Part shown: positions 24,104-31,844 of the stretch, in pieces
Position numbering within the stretch: position 1 is the first letter of the stretch
How the letters are laid out: each line of letters starts with the position of its first letter
Assembly (NCBI GenBank): GCA_016200445.1
Contig: JACQEQ010000301.1
Location: 1-37,363, forward strand
Direction of reading: 5' to 3'
Source of the DNA: Gammaproteobacteria bacterium
GTDB taxonomy: Bacteria; Pseudomonadota; Gammaproteobacteria; SG8-11
DNA: 37,363 nucleotides
The notes under the pieces: generated by a model
What the model saw: the letters and a program-made list of their open reading frames with translations, nothing else
What the model was told of the DNA's origin: nothing
Databases searched by the model: none
Translations under genes and position numbers: made by a program

Positions 24104-24756
24104 AGCGCATGTATTTGCTGGCGGAAGGTCAGACAGAAGAAACCTTCGTAAGAGAATTGCTCGCGCCGCACTATGCTCGAAGTGGCTTGTTCATTACGCC
24201 AATCATTGTGCGCACCAGCCCCGGCCACAAAGGTGGCGTGGTGAGCTACGCCAAGGTCAAGCCGCAAATCATCCGCCTGTGTAAACAGGACGCAGCCGCC
24301 TATGTGTCCACGTTGTTTGATCTATACGCCTTGCCCGATGATTTTCCGGGCAAGACTTCAGCGGCATACCAATCAAAAAATATCGGCGCGCAAAAAGCAG
24401 CATTTCTCGAAGCCGCGCTCGCACAGGACGTCAACGAACCCAACTTCATTCCTTTTCTCATGGTGCATGAGTTCGAAGCCTTATTGTTCGTGCAGCCCGA
24501 GAAATTCGCCGTGTGGACGGACAAAGCCGATGTGGTGTCCTCGTTAGGCAAGGTTGCACAGAAACACCAGACACCGGAAGACATTAATGACAAGCCGCAA
24601 ACTGCTCCATCAAAGCGGATTCTGGACCTGATGCCTGAATACGAGAAACCGTTTCATGGCCCGCTGATCGCTTGCGATATTGGCCTGGATGCCATGCGCC
24701 AATCCTGCCCGCATTTTGAGGCCTGGCTTCAGAGGCTGGAAGCGCTGGCTGCATGA
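24100..24756 (+). CDS. DUF4276 protein, predicted TOPRIM partner
   Basis: A 218-residue DUF4276 protein. The N-terminus, RMYLLAEGQTEETFVRELL, has the EGxTE motif (E9) typical of TOPRIM-like nucleases such as the OLD C-terminal domain. MVHEFEALLF in the middle is another family hallmark. It is translated from an ATG that overlaps the ATPase stop, so subunits are probably made in equal amounts and interact. I infer a nuclease switched on by the ATPase, in an abortive or DNA-cleaving anti-phage system; activity has not been shown here. The methyltransferase gene starts 24 bases after it. Confidence 0.85.
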   Translation: MKRMYLLAEGQTEETFVRELLAPHYARSGLFITPIIVRTSPGHKGGVVSYAKVKPQIIRLCKQDAAAYVSTLFDLYALPDDFPGKTSAAYQSKNIGAQKAAFLEAALAQDVNEPNFIPFLMVHEFEALLFVQPEKFAVWTDKADVVSSLGKVAQKHQTPEDINDKPQTAPSKRILDLMPEYEKPFHGPLIACDIGLDAMRQSCPHFEAWLQRLEALAA

Positions 24757-24780
24757 ACAATGAAGCAGTGAATCGTCGAA

Positions 24781-25909
24781 ATGAGTAAGAAAAAACTAGA
24801 ACTGACCTGGATCGGCAAGGAAACCCGGCCGAAGCTGGAGCCACGGATTTTGTTGGAGGATGCGGCGCGGTCGTATCACGCGAAATACAGGAGCGCGGGC
24901 GTCTCGCCCGCGCTCCAGGACATTTTCGACAACCGGCTGATCTTCGGCGACAACCTGCTGGCGCTGAAGGCGCTGGAGGCGGAGTTTGCGGGGAAGGTGA
25001 AGTGCGTGTTCATCGATCCGCCGTACAACACCGGCAGCGCCTTCACGCATTACGACGACGGGGTGGAGCATTCGATCTGGCTGTCGCTGATGCGCGACCG
25101 GCTGGAGATTATCCGGCGGTTGTTGTCGGAGGATGGTTCGCTGTGGATCACGATTGACGACAACGAGGCGCATTACCTGAAGGTGTTGTGCGATGAAGTG
25201 TTTGGGCGGGCGAATTTTGTTTCAACTGTTATCTGGCAAAAAAAATACGCACCGAAATCTGATTCCAAGTACTTTTCTGAATCGCATGATTTCGTATTGG
25301 TAATCGCCAAGCAGATTGATCGGTTTCAGCTTGGACGATTGCACAAGACAGAAAAGCAGACTGGTCGTTACACCAATCGAGACAACGACCCGCGTGGGTC
25401 TTGGAAGGCAAGTGACGTACTGCGGAATGAAGCACGGGATTACGCTATTTTTCCCGTGAAGTTACCTTCAGGGCGTGAGGTATGGCCGCCTTCTGGAACA
25501 AGCTGGAGATACACAAAGGAGAAGTTCGAAGAGCTGGTTGCCGATAATCGCATTTGGTTTGGTGTTGATGGCGATGCAAGACCGGCATACAAGCGATTTA
25601 TTTCGGAAGTGAGTGACACGATCCCAAGCACAACGATTTGGGGTTTTGACGAGGTTGGACATAACGACGAGTCGAAGAAAGAAATGCGAGCTATCTTTGG
25701 TGAGGATTTGTTCGCCACTCCAAAGCCGGAGAGATTGCTTCAGCGGGTTATCCAACTTGCTACCAACCCCAACGACCTCATCCTCGACTCCGAAGAAAAT
25801 TCCCAACGCGGTGTTGAAGCGCTGCGAGTGGGGTCATGACGACTACAGTTTGAAGGTGGAGAATCTGCCGCAGGCGGCGCCTAAGCCGGGGCAGGGGGAC
25901 TTATTTTGA
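24781..25909 (+). pseudogene. Type III-like adenine DNA methyltransferase, deleted at motif I
   Basis: The first 336 codons look like a complete N-terminal part of a beta-class N6-adenine methyltransferase (Mod): DNRLIFGDNLLALKALE, catalytic motif IV DPPYNTG (residues 79-85), LSEDGSLWITIDDNEAHYLK, a target-recognition region, and then RLLQRVIQLATNPNDLILDS. In this class that segment should be followed by the SAM-binding FxGxGTT motif I. It is missing: the frame continues EENSQRG and stops at 25839. The native C-terminus LKRCEWGHDDYSLKVENL, ending GQGDLF, lies in another frame up to 25909. An internal deletion with frameshift therefore removed motif I. A REP-like insert encodes RSAGVSPALQ at residues 37-46. 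Confidence 0.85.
24890..24916. repeat. Perfect palindrome within the methyltransferase gene
   Basis: GGAGCGCGGGCG (24890-24901), a TCT loop, and CGCCCGCGCTCC (24905-24916) make a perfect 12-bp stem. Read in frame it encodes part of RSAGVSPALQ, a peptide that looks like inserted repeat sequence in the less conserved linker before the FDNRLIFGDN block. It is similar to the palindrome at 583-631. Confidence 0.85.
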
Positions 25910-25910
25910 T

Positions 25911-26445
25911 CCGCAGATTACGCAGATTTACACAGATTCAAAAACCAGAAACTGCCGTTGGGTTTAATCGGCGGAAATCTGCGAAATCTGTGGAGAAAGT
26001 TTCTTATGAACAGGGATGAGCAAACTTTCGCAATTATCGGTGCGGCGATGGAGGTGCATCGGGAACTGGGTCATGGGTTCCTGGAAGCCGTTTACCAAGA
26101 GGCCCTTGCCCTGGAATTTACGGGCCGCCGGATTGTTTTCACGCGTGAAATCGAATTGCCCATTTTGTATCGAGGGCAACGACTGAACACGGGGTACCGC
26201 GCGGACTTTGTGTGTTTTGACGCGGTAGTTGTCGAGCTGAAAGCCCTGGACCGACTGACAACGAGGGAAGAGTCGCAGCTTATCAACTACCTCAAAGCCA
26301 GCGGCAAGGAGCGTGGGTTGTTGCTGAACTTTGGGAGCCGGAGCCTGGAATATAAAAGGATGATTTTTTCAAATCCGCAGATTACACGGATTTCCACAGA
26401 TTCATCTCAAGATAATCGGCGCGAATCTGCGCAATCTGCGGAAGG
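25911..26445. mobile_element. GxxExxY cassette flanked by direct hairpin repeats
   Basis: Left (25911-25995) and right (26375-26445) copies share CCGCAGATTAC, GATTT-CACAGATTCA, ATCGGCG and AATCTGCG-AATCTG-GGA in the same order. Each copy is also an imperfect palindrome (CCGCAGATTAC and GCAGATT against AATCTGCG and AATCTGTGG). They enclose the GxxExxY gene as direct repeats, as if the unit moved as a cassette. No transposase is present. Such repeats around GxxExxY genes are common in my experience, but a mechanism is not established. Confidence 0.6.
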
Positions 26446-26458
26446 AGAAACTGGATGA
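26006..26458 (+). CDS. GxxExxY family protein
   Basis: A small soluble protein of 150 codons. It has the family motif GFLEAVYQEAL (G-x2-E-x2-Y) following AIIGAAMEVHRELGHG, and then YRADFVCFDAVVVELKALD, whose D-x-E-x-K spacing resembles a PD-(D/E)xK nuclease core. The family's function is unknown. The last ~28 residues after KRMIFSNP are encoded by the right-hand hairpin repeat and are probably not part of the original protein, which would be about 125 residues. I chose ATG 26006 with GGAGAAAG upstream. It lies between the methyltransferase remnant and DUF2283. Confidence 0.85.
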   Translation: MNRDEQTFAIIGAAMEVHRELGHGFLEAVYQEALALEFTGRRIVFTREIELPILYRGQRLNTGYRADFVCFDAVVVELKALDRLTTREESQLINYLKASGKERGLLLNFGSRSLEYKRMIFSNPQITRISTDSSQDNRRESAQSAEGETG

Positions 26459-26511
26459 TTCGGGGGATAGGGTGTGGAACGATCACGCAGCCGTTTTATG
26501 AGAGGCAAGTT

Positions 26512-26736
26512 ATGAAGCTACAGATCGACGAAGAAGCGGATGCGCTGCACCTGCAATTGGTGGATGTGCCGGTGGTCGAGTCGGAGGAAGTGGCGCCCGG
26601 CGTGATCGTGGATTATGACGATGCCGATCAAGTGGTGGGTATTGAGGTGCTGCATTTATCGAAGCGGCCGCATCCGGTGAACCTGATGGATTTCCAATTC
26701 CTGACGAATCCACGGCGCGCGGTGGCGGGGAAATAA
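26512..26736 (+). CDS. DUF2283 family protein
   Basis: A 74-residue protein with the DUF2283 pattern: MKLQIDEEADALHLQL, then VAPGVIVDYDDADQVVGIEV and LHLSKR. These small beta-rich proteins often sit beside toxin or restriction genes, and their role is unknown. ATG 26512 is preceded by GAGAGGCAAG. The stop codon is followed at once by the GTG start of the helicase-nuclease gene with no gap, so the two are likely coupled. It may be an antitoxin- or inhibitor-like subunit for that enzyme, though this is inference only. Confidence 0.85.
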   Translation: MKLQIDEEADALHLQLVDVPVVESEEVAPGVIVDYDDADQVVGIEVLHLSKRPHPVNLMDFQFLTNPRRAVAGK

Positions 26737-29421
26737 GTGAACCGTCACGTCAATGCCATCGCCGGCCGGTTGAGTTTGCGCGCGCCGCAGCGCGCGTCGC
26801 TGGAAATTCTGGATCGCATCACCGAGATTGCGCCGCCGCGCAAGGCGGCCGACCTTGCGGCAGAGCTGGCGGCGATTCAAAGCGAGTATCCGACCGTCAC
26901 GGATTTCGAGCGCGAGTTTCCGTCGCTGTGTTTCGCGCTGGCGACCGGTGTGGGCAAGACGCGGCTGATGGGCGCGTTCATCAGCTACCTGCATCTTGCG
27001 CATGGGCTGAACAACTTTTTTGTGATGGCGCCAAATCTCACCATTTACAACAAACTCATTACCGACTTCACGCCGAATACATCGAAGTATGTATTCAAAG
27101 GGATTGCCGAGTTCGCGGTGAACAGCCCGTCGATCGTCACTGGCGATAACTATGAGAAGAGCGATCCGACCACGGGCACGCTGTTTGGCGGCGTGAGCGT
27201 GAACATCTTCAACATATCGAAGATCAATTCGGAAGTGCGTGGCGGCAAGTCGCCGAAGATTCGCCGCTTGTCGGAATATATCGGGCAGAGTTATTTCGAC
27301 TATCTCGCCGGGCTCGATGACTTGGTGCTCATCATGGACGAGTCGCACCGCTACCGCGCGTCGGCGGGCGTGCGCGCGATCAACGAATTAAAACCGGTGC
27401 TGGGGCTTGAACTGACCGCGACGCCGTTTGTGGAAACGAGCAAGGGGCCAGTTCAATTCAAGAACGTGATCTACGACTATCCGCTGGGTAAAGCGATGGA
27501 AGACGGCTTTGTAAAAGAACCGGCGGTGGTTACACAGAAGAATTTTGACCCGAGCAGTTTTACACCTGCGCAGCTTGAAGAGATCAAATTAAAAGACGGC
27601 ATACGCCTGCACGAAAACGTGAAGGTGGAGTTGGAAACCTACGCGCGGCAGACCGATCAGGCCATCGTCAAACCCTTCGTGCTGGTGATCGCGCGCGATA
27701 CCACGCACGCCGGGCAGTTGATGCAGTTAATTCAGTCGCACGAATTCTTCGAGGGGCGCTACAAGGACAAGGTGATTCAGGTGGATTCGAGCAAGACCGG
27801 CGCGGAGGAAGACGCGATGGTCGAACGGTTGCTGCGCGTCGAGCACGCCGACGAGCCGACGGAAATCGTAATCCACGTGAACATGCTCAAGGAAGGCTGG
27901 GACGTGACCAACCTCTACACCATCGTGCCGCTGCGCGCAGCGAATGCGCGGACCTTGATCGAGCAATCGATCGGGCGCGGCTTGCGCCTGCCCTACGGCA
28001 AACGCACCGGCGTGATGTCGGTGGACCGGCTCAACATCGTCGCGCACGACAAATTTCAGGAGATCGTCGACGAGGCAAACCGGGCGGATTCCGTGATTCG
28101 GTTGCAGCAAGTCATTCTCGATCCGGCCAACGATTTCGCGCCGATGGTGACGGTGGTTTCGAATGCGACCTTGCTCGATCACATCGGCGGCCATTCCGTG
28201 CACGTGGCGGGCGTGCCGGTGCAGAACCCGACGGCGCAAAATGTTTTCGCGACCGACGCTGAGAAGAAAATCGCTCAGGCTACCGTAGAGGTCATCAAGA
28301 AATTCGAGAATTACCCAACGTCGCGGAGTTTGCTCGACAAGAAAGTGCAGGAAAACCTTGTGCGCGAAGTGGCTGCCATCTACGCGCCGGTGCAAGGTGA
28401 GCTGGAAGGCATTGGTGAGAAGCCGGACATCGCCGCCGTTGTCGCCAAGGCGACCGCGTTGCTGGTGGACAAGACTATCGACATCCCGCGCATCACCGTT
28501 GTGCCGAAAGGCGAAGTCAGCAGCGGGTTTCATTCGTTCAAATTGAACGCGAGCGCGATTCACTATCAGCCGGTCGAGCGCGACATTTTGATTAAGCATT
28601 TGCGCACGAACGAGCTGGAAACATTGAGCAGCGCCGGAGCGGACGACATCGAGACGCGGCTCGAAGATTATCTGGTGCGCGCGTTGATCGACCACAACGA
28701 TATTTCCTACGACCATCACGCAGGGTTGCTGTACGACCTTGCCGGGCAGATGGTCGCGCATATTCGCGGTTATCTTTCCGAGGACGATGCGCGCAACGTG
28801 TTGCAATACTACCAACGCCCGCTGGCGGAATTCATCCACGCGCAAATGCAAAATCACTATTGGGAAAAGGTGTCGGGCTACGACGTGGCGGTGAGCAAAG
28901 GATTTACGACGCTACGGCGGTCGGCCTATACCGCACCCGCAGGCAAGATTGCGGCGAATTTCCGCGAGACCGTCACCGACCGGAACAAGATCGGACAAAT
29001 GCTGTTTAACGGTTTCAAAAATTGTTTGTATGATGTGCAGCGCTTTCATTCGGACACCGAGCGTAAGCTCGCGATCATTCTCGACCGCGATGCGCAGAAG
29101 TGGTTCCGGCCCGTCGCGGGGCAATTTCAGATGTACTACAAACTCGGCCACGAACAACCGGAATACGTGCCCGACTTCGTTGCCGAGGCAAGCGACGGCA
29201 ACTACGTGATCGAAACGAAAGCGCGCAATGAAATGGAAGCCGCCGACGTGCTCGCAAAACGCGACGCCGCCGTCGCCTGGTGCGGCCACGCAACGCGCCA
29301 CGCGAAGGACAACGGCGGCAAGCCGTGGCGTTATCTGCTGATTCCGCACGACGAGGTTGCCGAAAACATCACCCTGCCGGGTTTTGTATCGCGGTTTGCG
29401 TGCGAGCAACTCGAAGCGTAA
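26737..29421 (+). CDS. Type III-like restriction helicase-nuclease
   Basis: An 894-residue Res-type subunit with an SF2 helicase and a nuclease. The helicase has Walker A ATGVGKT (residues 69-75), DESH (residues 201-204), LELTATPF and NMLKEGWDVTNLYTIV with QSIGRGLRLPYG as motifs V and VI. The C-terminus has YVPDFVAEASDGNYVIETKA with P812, D813, E826 and K828 in a PD-(D/E)xK arrangement. The gene seems intact. In type III systems Res depends on Mod to find and mark its site, and here Mod is broken. Translation starts at GTG 26737 directly after DUF2283. Coding continues to within 33 bases of parC. Confidence 0.9.
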   Translation: MNRHVNAIAGRLSLRAPQRASLEILDRITEIAPPRKAADLAAELAAIQSEYPTVTDFEREFPSLCFALATGVGKTRLMGAFISYLHLAHGLNNFFVMAPNLTIYNKLITDFTPNTSKYVFKGIAEFAVNSPSIVTGDNYEKSDPTTGTLFGGVSVNIFNISKINSEVRGGKSPKIRRLSEYIGQSYFDYLAGLDDLVLIMDESHRYRASAGVRAINELKPVLGLELTATPFVETSKGPVQFKNVIYDYPLGKAMEDGFVKEPAVVTQKNFDPSSFTPAQLEEIKLKDGIRLHENVKVELETYARQTDQAIVKPFVLVIARDTTHAGQLMQLIQSHEFFEGRYKDKVIQVDSSKTGAEEDAMVERLLRVEHADEPTEIVIHVNMLKEGWDVTNLYTIVPLRAANARTLIEQSIGRGLRLPYGKRTGVMSVDRLNIVAHDKFQEIVDEANRADSVIRLQQVILDPANDFAPMVTVVSNATLLDHIGGHSVHVAGVPVQNPTAQNVFATDAEKKIAQATVEVIKKFENYPTSRSLLDKKVQENLVREVAAIYAPVQGELEGIGEKPDIAAVVAKATALLVDKTIDIPRITVVPKGEVSSGFHSFKLNASAIHYQPVERDILIKHLRTNELETLSSAGADDIETRLEDYLVRALIDHNDISYDHHAGLLYDLAGQMVAHIRGYLSEDDARNVLQYYQRPLAEFIHAQMQNHYWEKVSGYDVAVSKGFTTLRRSAYTAPAGKIAANFRETVTDRNKIGQMLFNGFKNCLYDVQRFHSDTERKLAIILDRDAQKWFRPVAGQFQMYYKLGHEQPEYVPDFVAEASDGNYVIETKARNEMEAADVLAKRDAAVAWCGHATRHAKDNGGKPWRYLLIPHDEVAENITLPGFVSRFACEQLEA

Positions 29422-29453
29422 CGAGAACAAGAATTTATGTTTAAGGGCAAACC

Positions 29454-31703
29454 ATGACTGACGAAACAAAAACCAACCCCGACGGTATCGAGCGTCAGCC
29501 GCTGCGCGCGTTCAGCGAGAAGGCGTATCTTGACTATTCGATGTACGTGATTCTGGATCGCGCGTTGCCGCATATCGGCGACGGCTTGAAGCCGGTGCAG
29601 CGGCGCATTGTTTATGCGATGAGCGAGCTGGGTTTGAAGGCCGGGAACAAATACAAAAAATCCGCGCGCACGGTCGGTGATGTGCTCGGCAAATTTCATC
29701 CGCATGGTGACTCGGCGTGTTACGAAGCGATGGTGTTGATGGCGCAGCCGTTTTCGTATCGCTATCCGCTGGTCGACGGGCAGGGCAACTGGGGATCGCC
29801 CGATGACCCCAAATCCTTCGCCGCGATGCGTTACACCGAATCGCGCTTGGCGAAATATGCCGAAGTGTTGCTCGCGGAGTTGGGGCAGGGCACGGTCGAT
29901 TGGGTGCCGAATTTCGACGGCACCATGGACGAGCCGTCGCTGTTGCCGGCGCGCTTGCCTAACGTGTTGTTGAACGGGACGACCGGCATCGCGGTCGGCA
30001 TGGCAACCGATATTCCGCCACATAACCTGCGCGAAGTCGCCGCAGCGTGTATTCACTTGATCGAAAATCCCAAAGCCACGGTCAGCGAGCTGTGTGAATT
30101 CGTGTTGGGGCCGGATTTCCCCACCGACGCGGAAATCATCACGCCGCGCCAAGAGCTGTTGGCGATGTATGAAACCGGTAACGGTTCGGTGCGCATGCGT
30201 GCGCGTTACGAAATTGAAGATGGCTGTGTGGTGCTGACGTCGCTGCCGCACCAGACCTCGGGCGCGAAAATCCTGGAGCAGATCGCGCAGCAGATGAATG
30301 CGAAGAAATTGCCGATGGTGGAAGACTTGCGCGACGAGTCCGACCACGAAAACCCGACGCGCCTGGTGATCGTGCCGCGTTCCAACCGCGTGGATTTGGA
30401 TGAATTGATGGGCCACCTGTTCGCGACCACCGACCTGGAACGCAGCTACCGTATCAACATGAACATGATCGGCTTGAACGGCCGCCCGCAGGTCAAGAAC
30501 CTACGCGACCTGTTGAGCGAGTGGCTGGAGTTCCGCATGTTGACGGTTCGCCGCCGCTTGCAGTGGCGGCTCGACAAGGTCAATGCGCGCTTGCACATCC
30601 TTGACGGTTTGCTGATCGCCTACCTGAACATCGACGAAGTGATTCGCATCATCCGCACCAACGACGAGCCCAAGCCGGTGTTGATGGCGCGTTTCAAGCT
30701 GAGCGACACGCAGGCCGAGGCGATTCTAGAACTCAAGCTGCGGCACCTCGCCAAGCTCGAAGAAATGCAGATTCGCACCGAGCAGAACGAGCTGGCCGAA
30801 GAACGCGACGAACTGCAAAAAATTCTGGATTCGGGTAAGCGGTTACGCACGCTAGTCAAAAAAGAAATTCAGGACGACATGAAAACCTACGGTGACGAAC
30901 GCCGTTCGCCCTTGGTCACACGTGCAATCGCCAAGGCCATCGACGAATCGACGCTGGTCGGTGCCGAGCCGGTAACGGTCATTTTGTCCGAAAAAGGCTG
31001 GGTGCGTTCCGCCAAAGGCCACGACATCGACGCGCTCGCGCTGCAATACAAAGCGGGCGACAGCTTTCGCGCAGCCGCCATCGGCAAGAGTAATCAGTCT
31101 GCGGTGTTCCTCGACTCCACCGGCCGTGCCTATACGTTGCCTGCGCACCAATTGCCATCGGCGCGCGGCCACGGCGAACCGCTGACCGGCTGGCTGAATC
31201 CGCCGCCGGGCGCAACCTTTGCGGGTGTCATGTTGGGTGTGCCGGAGCAGTTGTACCTGGTCGGCAGCGACGCGGGTTACGGCTTCGTCGCCAAGCTCGA
31301 AGACATGTCGACTAAAAATAAAAACGGTAAAGCCGTATTGAGCGTATCGGCAGGGAGTCGCGTCGTGGCACCTGCACCGATTTTCGATGTCGAAACCGAC
31401 CGCCTCGCCGCAGTCACCAACGACGGTCACATGCTGGTATTTGCAGTAAAAGACCTGCCTATGCTGGCAAAAGGCCGTGGCAATAAAATTATCGGTGTGT
31501 CGCCCAAGGACGACGAAGCGTTATTCGCGTTGCTGTCGATTCCAAAAGGCGGTGGCCTGACCATCTTCGCCGGCAAACAACACACCACGCTGAGTGCCAG
31601 CGAATTGAACGAGTACCAAGGCGAACGCGGACGACGCGGCAAGAAACTTCCGCGTGGCTATCAGAAGGTGGATCGCGTCGCGTTACTTCCTCCAGCATCG
31701 TGA
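29454..31703 (+). CDS. parC: DNA topoisomerase IV subunit A
   Basis: The DNA-cleaving subunit of topoisomerase IV, 749 residues, close to E. coli ParC (about 750). The N-terminus has AYLDYSMYVILDRALPHIGD and RRIVYAMSELGL. The quinolone-resistance region is HPHGDSACYEAMV with Ser87 and Glu91, the susceptible-type residues. The catalytic tyrosine is Tyr127 in MRYTESRL. The C-terminus has degenerate beta-propeller blades. ATG 29454 follows AAGGGC, a weak ribosome site. It lies directly downstream of the defence cargo, and any promoter must lie in the 33-base gap or within the cargo. Fluoroquinolone phenotype cannot be concluded from this alone. Confidence 0.97.
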   Translation: MTDETKTNPDGIERQPLRAFSEKAYLDYSMYVILDRALPHIGDGLKPVQRRIVYAMSELGLKAGNKYKKSARTVGDVLGKFHPHGDSACYEAMVLMAQPFSYRYPLVDGQGNWGSPDDPKSFAAMRYTESRLAKYAEVLLAELGQGTVDWVPNFDGTMDEPSLLPARLPNVLLNGTTGIAVGMATDIPPHNLREVAAACIHLIENPKATVSELCEFVLGPDFPTDAEIITPRQELLAMYETGNGSVRMRARYEIEDGCVVLTSLPHQTSGAKILEQIAQQMNAKKLPMVEDLRDESDHENPTRLVIVPRSNRVDLDELMGHLFATTDLERSYRINMNMIGLNGRPQVKNLRDLLSEWLEFRMLTVRRRLQWRLDKVNARLHILDGLLIAYLNIDEVIRIIRTNDEPKPVLMARFKLSDTQAEAILELKLRHLAKLEEMQIRTEQNELAEERDELQKILDSGKRLRTLVKKEIQDDMKTYGDERRSPLVTRAIAKAIDESTLVGAEPVTVILSEKGWVRSAKGHDIDALALQYKAGDSFRAAAIGKSNQSAVFLDSTGRAYTLPAHQLPSARGHGEPLTGWLNPPPGATFAGVMLGVPEQLYLVGSDAGYGFVAKLEDMSTKNKNGKAVLSVSAGSRVVAPAPIFDVETDRLAAVTNDGHMLVFAVKDLPMLAKGRGNKIIGVSPKDDEALFALLSIPKGGGLTIFAGKQHTTLSASELNEYQGERGRRGKKLPRGYQKVDRVALLPPAS

Positions 31704-31723
31704 TCGGATCAAAAGTCGTAGCA

Positions 31724-31748
31724 TGGTTCACATAGGGTCTGTGAACCA
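31724..31748. terminator. Hairpin after parC
   Basis: TGGTTCACA (31724-31732) pairs perfectly with TGTGAACCA (31740-31748) across a 7-base loop, 20 bases after the parC stop. There is no T-run, so its role as a terminator is uncertain. Confidence 0.45.
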
Positions 31749-31844
31749 CTGCGTAGTGCAACCGGCTTCACAAAATTTATTCAATATTTAGAGGGATCAA
31801 GACGATACAAATTAAGATAAACGTATCGCTTGGACTGTAGTTTC

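Noticed and set aside
27727..28857. 376-codon minus-strand frame opposite the Res gene
   Set aside because: Antisense shadow of a convincing gene; composition is unusual and no motif is recognisable.
17729..29453. Classifying the island as BREX or DISARM
   Set aside because: No PglZ, BrxC/BrxL, DrmA or DrmB-like protein is encoded, and an SNF2 helicase alone is insufficient.
29331..30416. 361-codon minus-strand frame opposite parC
   Set aside because: Antisense shadow; parC matches its family along the full length on the other strand.
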